Shown here piece after piece: positions 61,326-64,000 of a stretch of DNA of 64,000 nt. The DNA is from JAABRE01 sp964413275 (GTDB taxonomy: Bacteria; Cyanobacteriota; Cyanobacteriia; Cyanobacteriales; JAABRE01), in the NCBI GenBank assembly GCA_964413275.1, contig CAYPSO010000008.1, positions 8,567-72,566 of the forward strand, in the 5' to 3' direction. Each line of letters starts with the position of its first letter. Positions within the stretch are counted from its first letter, which is position 1. Below the pieces are notes generated by a model. The model saw only the letters and a list, made by a program, of their open reading frames with translations, was not told the DNA's origin and made no database searches. A program made the position numbers and the translations under genes.

Positions 61326-62156
61326 TTAGGCAATTTCCCAAGCTGAAGTACGCAATAAACGAATTTGAGCTAAAGTTAAAATAGTCGGAATAATACGTCC
61401 ATAATTAGTAGAAATAGTCTTCCAACCCAAATCAGCCAAAAACCAACCCCATAACATTGGCCCAAGAAATGCAAAAACTGTACGCATTGCGCTGTAGCGT
61501 GCTGCTGAAATAGTCATACCACGTTTAGCGGTGGCTAAAGTTAGATAATTTTTAAATTGATTAGCTGCGACAACTCCACCTTTAACCAAGGCATTTTTAG
61601 CAGTATGATAAGTAGCAAAATGTAAAGCAAATTCCTGGGCAATATGTTTAAGTAAAAGAGGTTTAATTACAGAATTAATTGCTAAAACACTGCTGCCTTT
61701 TAAAATTAAGTTTAAAGAATCTGATTCTACATTTAATAATAATTTATCAGTAGAAAGCGATCGCTCTATTTTTTTTATTAAAGAATTTTGTTCTTTTTGT
61801 GGCAGTTTTTTCCACGCTTTAGCTATTAAATGTAAAAAAATCTCGGTCTCTAAGTCAATAGCTGACATTTGTTGAGAATAAGAAATTTTGAGGTAACGAG
61901 AAACTTGAATTAAGGCTTCTCGATAAGTAAATTCTTGAGTTTTTCCTTTAAGCACAGTCATGCCATCTGCGGCAAGATAGCGGAATCTATTTTCCAGCGA
62001 ATCTAACCAATCATTCCAATTTAGGCTTTGAATGTCTAAAGGTTGAGGAGTTGTCACATAATCTAAGGGATTAAAACGACGAGCAAAAAGAATATTAGTT
62101 AAATGCTGTAATTCTTCTTCTGTTGCTAATTCTAAGGCTTCTCTAAGTTCATCCAA
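61326..62156 (-). CDS. YaaW family protein
   Basis: A 276-residue member of the YaaW/UPF0174 family. The N-terminus DELREALELATEEELQHLTN and LFARRFNPLDYVTTP is a family mark. The C-terminal part has helices including GMTISAARYSAMRTVFAFLG and a glycine-rich hydrophobic segment (FLGPMLWGWFLADLGW) that may associate with membranes. Function is unknown. It is divergent from the FAD gene. Confidence 0.85.
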   Translation of the reverse strand: MDELREALELATEEELQHLTNILFARRFNPLDYVTTPQPLDIQSLNWNDWLDSLENRFRYLAADGMTVLKGKTQEFTYREALIQVSRYLKISYSQQMSAIDLETEIFLHLIAKAWKKLPQKEQNSLIKKIERSLSTDKLLLNVESDSLNLILKGSSVLAINSVIKPLLLKHIAQEFALHFATYHTAKNALVKGGVVAANQFKNYLTLATAKRGMTISAARYSAMRTVFAFLGPMLWGWFLADLGWKTISTNYGRIIPTILTLAQIRLLRTSAWEIA

Positions 62157-62233
62157 GGCTTTAATCCTCCTAAAATTTTGGCTCGGTTACGGTTAAATTG
62201 TACTATCGAATATTTTTAATTTGCATATTGTTT

Positions 62234-63241
62234 ATGGTTAACTTTTGTGATGTTGCTGTTATTGGTGCGGGTATAGCTGGTTTAACCTGCGCAAAAAATT
62301 TACACAATCAGGGCTTAAAAGTCCTAGTTTTCGATAAATCAAGGGGTGTAGGAGGAAGACTCGCAACCCGTCGTTTACATAATACCTGTGTGGAGCATGG
62401 TTTGCCCTATTTAGAAATTCAAGGTGAATTGTCGGAAAAATTAATTACTAAATTATGCCAAGAAAATATTATTCAGTTATGGGATGGTAAAGTTTATGAA
62501 TTAAATTCTTCTGATTGTTTAACGATTACTGCCGATGTTAATCGTTATTTTGCTCCTCAAGGCATTACTGCTGTGGCTAAATTTTTAGCTGAGAATTTAA
62601 AAGTTAGGCGAGAGTCTAAGGTTATTAAAATTAGTTATACAGATAATATTTTTTCTCTTCAGTTAGAAAATAATCATGAAAAAATTAAAGCTAAATATAT
62701 AGTTTGTGCTATTCCTGCACCCCAAGCTTTAATGTTAATAGAAAATAGTCCTAATCTAAATTTATCTTCTCAATTAAAACAAGATTTAGAGTCAGTCAGT
62801 TTTTATCCTAGTATTGTGGTTATGGCTGGTTATTCTACTGAATATAAATTACCTGAATGGCAAGCAGTAAAATTTTTAAATAATGAAAGTTTAAAATTTC
62901 TTATTTTAGATAGTAGTAAAAGGATAAATAATTCTCAACCTGTATTTGTATTTCATAGTAGTAATGAATTTGCTCAACAATATTTAGATACAAATAATTT
63001 AGATTTACCAGCACAAAAATTACTTAAGATTAGTTCTAATTTATTTATGTCTTGGTTAGTTAATCCTGATTGGTATCAGGTGCATAAATGGCGTTATGCT
63101 ACTGTTAAAAATAGTTTTAATAAGAAATTTTTAAGGGAAAATAATTTACTATTTTGTGGTGATTGGTGTAGTGGTAATTCATTAGAAGATGCTTTAAAAT
63201 CTGGAATCAATGCTGCTGAAAGTCTTTTTGTTCAACTCTAA
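62234..63241 (+). CDS. FAD-dependent oxidoreductase (renalase/amine-oxidase-like)
   Basis: Starting at ATG 62234 (MVNFCDVAVIGAGIAGLTCA), the protein has a Rossmann FAD motif and the following LVFDKSRGVGGRLATRR, the hallmark of the renalase-like group. Near the C-terminus, WRYATVKNSF and LFCGDWCSGNSLEDALKSGI give the second FAD contact. Length is 335 aa. The substrate is unknown; an NAD(P)H-derivative oxidase is possible by family. The longer frame from TTG 62198 adds a hydrophobic stretch of low credibility. Confidence 0.85.
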   Translation: MVNFCDVAVIGAGIAGLTCAKNLHNQGLKVLVFDKSRGVGGRLATRRLHNTCVEHGLPYLEIQGELSEKLITKLCQENIIQLWDGKVYELNSSDCLTITADVNRYFAPQGITAVAKFLAENLKVRRESKVIKISYTDNIFSLQLENNHEKIKAKYIVCAIPAPQALMLIENSPNLNLSSQLKQDLESVSFYPSIVVMAGYSTEYKLPEWQAVKFLNNESLKFLILDSSKRINNSQPVFVFHSSNEFAQQYLDTNNLDLPAQKLLKISSNLFMSWLVNPDWYQVHKWRYATVKNSFNKKFLRENNLLFCGDWCSGNSLEDALKSGINAAESLFVQL

Positions 63242-63585
63242 AAAATATAAAAAAATATAATTTTTATCAAAAATCACGATTTAAAACCTCGCCGTGTTAA
63301 CTTAACGTGAGCGTTTAACGAAACAAAATAACATTTTTCAAGTTTTCTTAGTTCACCAAACCCTTATTCTTTCGTGAAAAAATCTACTGTACTGGCCAAC
63401 GACAGGAAAACCCCTACCACGAACTGAGGTTAAATTAATCAATCCTAAATGCAACTTTATATCATTTATTTACTAGCTTTGCTGAAAAAGCTTTGAAATC
63501 TTAATTAATCAGTTTAATGAACAAAAATTCCGCCATGTTTTGGCGTACTATTTCTGAAATTCAGAACATTACTTCATAATAATCA

Positions 63586-63619
63586 TTAACAAATAATAAG
63601 AATTCTTATTATTTGTTAA
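63586..63619. promoter_or_regulatory. Perfect 34-bp palindrome upstream of feoA
   Basis: TTAACAAATAATAAGAA followed directly by its exact reverse complement TTCTTATTATTTGTTAA, with no loop. The centre AATAAGAATTCTTATT resembles an AT-rich Fur-type box. It lies 198 bp before the FeoA ATG, within a 575-bp gap (63242-63816) that has no gene. It could be an operator or a cruciform-forming site; no T tract suggests a terminator. Confidence 0.6.
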
Positions 63620-63640
63620 CATTTAAAAAACTTACAGTTG

Positions 63641-63653
63641 AGAATGATATTCT
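63641..63653. promoter_or_regulatory. Fur-box-like site before feoA
   Basis: AGAATGATATTCT is a 5-3-5 inverted repeat within TTGAGAATGATATTCTATAA, close to the GATAATGATAATCATTATC Fur consensus. Its position before an iron transport gene supports iron regulation. Confidence 0.45.
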
Positions 63654-63816
63654 ATAAATTGAAATATAAATGAGAAATATTATTAATAAGCTAACAACTT
63701 AGGTTAACCGTTCCTAGTTTCAGCTCAAAAATTGTTTTTACTAACAAGACTCCAAAATTCCTAGGCCAACAACAACAAGAACGATAAACCTAAAAATCAA
63801 GAGTAAGGAGTTAAAG

Positions 63817-64000
63817 ATGAATTGGGGAAAGGGAAATCGACAACACCGACATCAACACGGACAAGGTGGTCTAAGGGAAAAACGCGCCCTGATACCATTG
63901 GCTAAAGCTCAGATAGGCGATCGCCTGTGGATTGCGGGTTATGAAAGCAAAGAGGGGATTAACCGATTGCTAGGAATGGGATTAGCACCAGGAATGGAAA
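63817..64000 (+). CDS. feoA: FeoA-domain protein, 5' part
   Basis: From ATG 63817 (AAGGAG 11 bp upstream) the frame reads a histidine-rich lead (NRQHRHQHGQGG), then LIPLAKAQIGDRLWIAGYES and INRLLGMGLAPGME, the SH3-like FeoA domain. FeoA supports the FeoB ferrous-iron permease in the inner membrane; feoB probably follows outside the window. The His-rich N-terminal extension is unusual and might bind metal. Confidence 0.85.
   Translation, partial: MNWGKGNRQHRHQHGQGGLREKRALIPLAKAQIGDRLWIAGYESKEGINRLLGMGLAPGME

Noticed and set aside
1..64000. tRNA, rRNA and CRISPR arrays
   Set aside because: No cloverleaf with a GTTCGAATC-type arm, no rRNA motif and no regular repeat-spacer pattern was found by reading; a tRNA scan could still detect a divergent one.

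Overview
The window comes from an AT-rich cyanobacterial chromosome. This follows from chlorophyll genes (chlP, chlI, chlG), a D1-like photosystem II fragment, Rieske and PetP subunits of cytochrome b6f, many GCGATCGC (HIP1) octamers, heptanucleotide tandem repeats and dispersed GTAGGGTGGGCA palindromes. The low GC and small unicellular-type gene set would suit a Geminocystis/Cyanobacterium-like organism, but that is inference. I found no rRNA, tRNA or CRISPR array.

Region by region: (1) 1-2.2 kb holds two paralogous coiled-coil proteins and an XRE regulator. (2) 2.2-8.8 kb holds chlP and an accessory cluster: DUF302, DUF2892, a Rieske protein, a D1-like protein cut off after its third membrane helix, a rhodanese, a BASS/ACR3-type permease and two gene remnants. 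It looks like a partly decayed sulfur/low-oxygen adaptation cluster. (3) 8.8-14.8 kb holds gltX, hypF-hypC and a cytoplasmic alpha-amylase. (4) 14.8-16.3 kb is a scrap yard: an ISL3 transposase tail, a methyltransferase fragment, an IS200/IS605-like right end and a ribbon-helix-helix gene. (5) 16.4-29.5 kb is mostly housekeeping: a small PSII-type membrane protein, a DUF218 protein, a pentapeptide protein, chlI, an MCE lipid transporter pair, LptB plus an LptF/G permease, a Wzm/Wzt exporter, and petP - ArsA/Get3-like ATPase - chlG. (6) 29.6-46.5 kb holds a zinc-ribbon Ser/Thr kinase, three Uma2 proteins, a DUF1501 protein, uppS, hemB, a Tab2 protein, an SbcD-like nuclease, a C-terminally truncated cysH, a glutaredoxin-like protein, murE, two glycosyltransferases and a PEP-CTERM-like protein.

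(7) 46.7-61.1 kb is a defence-like island. A CHAT protease-macrodomain fusion lies downstream of a VOC protein and a DndA/IscS-like cysteine desulfurase on the same strand. HicBA follows, then a damaged BREX locus (DUF4007, broken brxC, Uma2, pglZ lacking its phosphatase core, short brxL) and an orphan YefM-like antitoxin. Last comes uvrB, whose last 313 bp are duplicated about 1.5 kb downstream; the two copies bracket YefM-YoeB and a beheaded DNA methyltransferase, with the junction at a HIP1 site. (8) 61.3-64 kb holds a YaaW protein, a FAD oxidoreductase and the start of a FeoA gene preceded by a perfect 34-bp palindrome and a Fur-like site.

The main biological themes are chlorophyll and photosynthetic membrane biogenesis, envelope lipid and polysaccharide export, and a graveyard of accessory and defence modules whose breakpoints repeatedly fall on HIP1 octamers or dispersed palindromic repeats.
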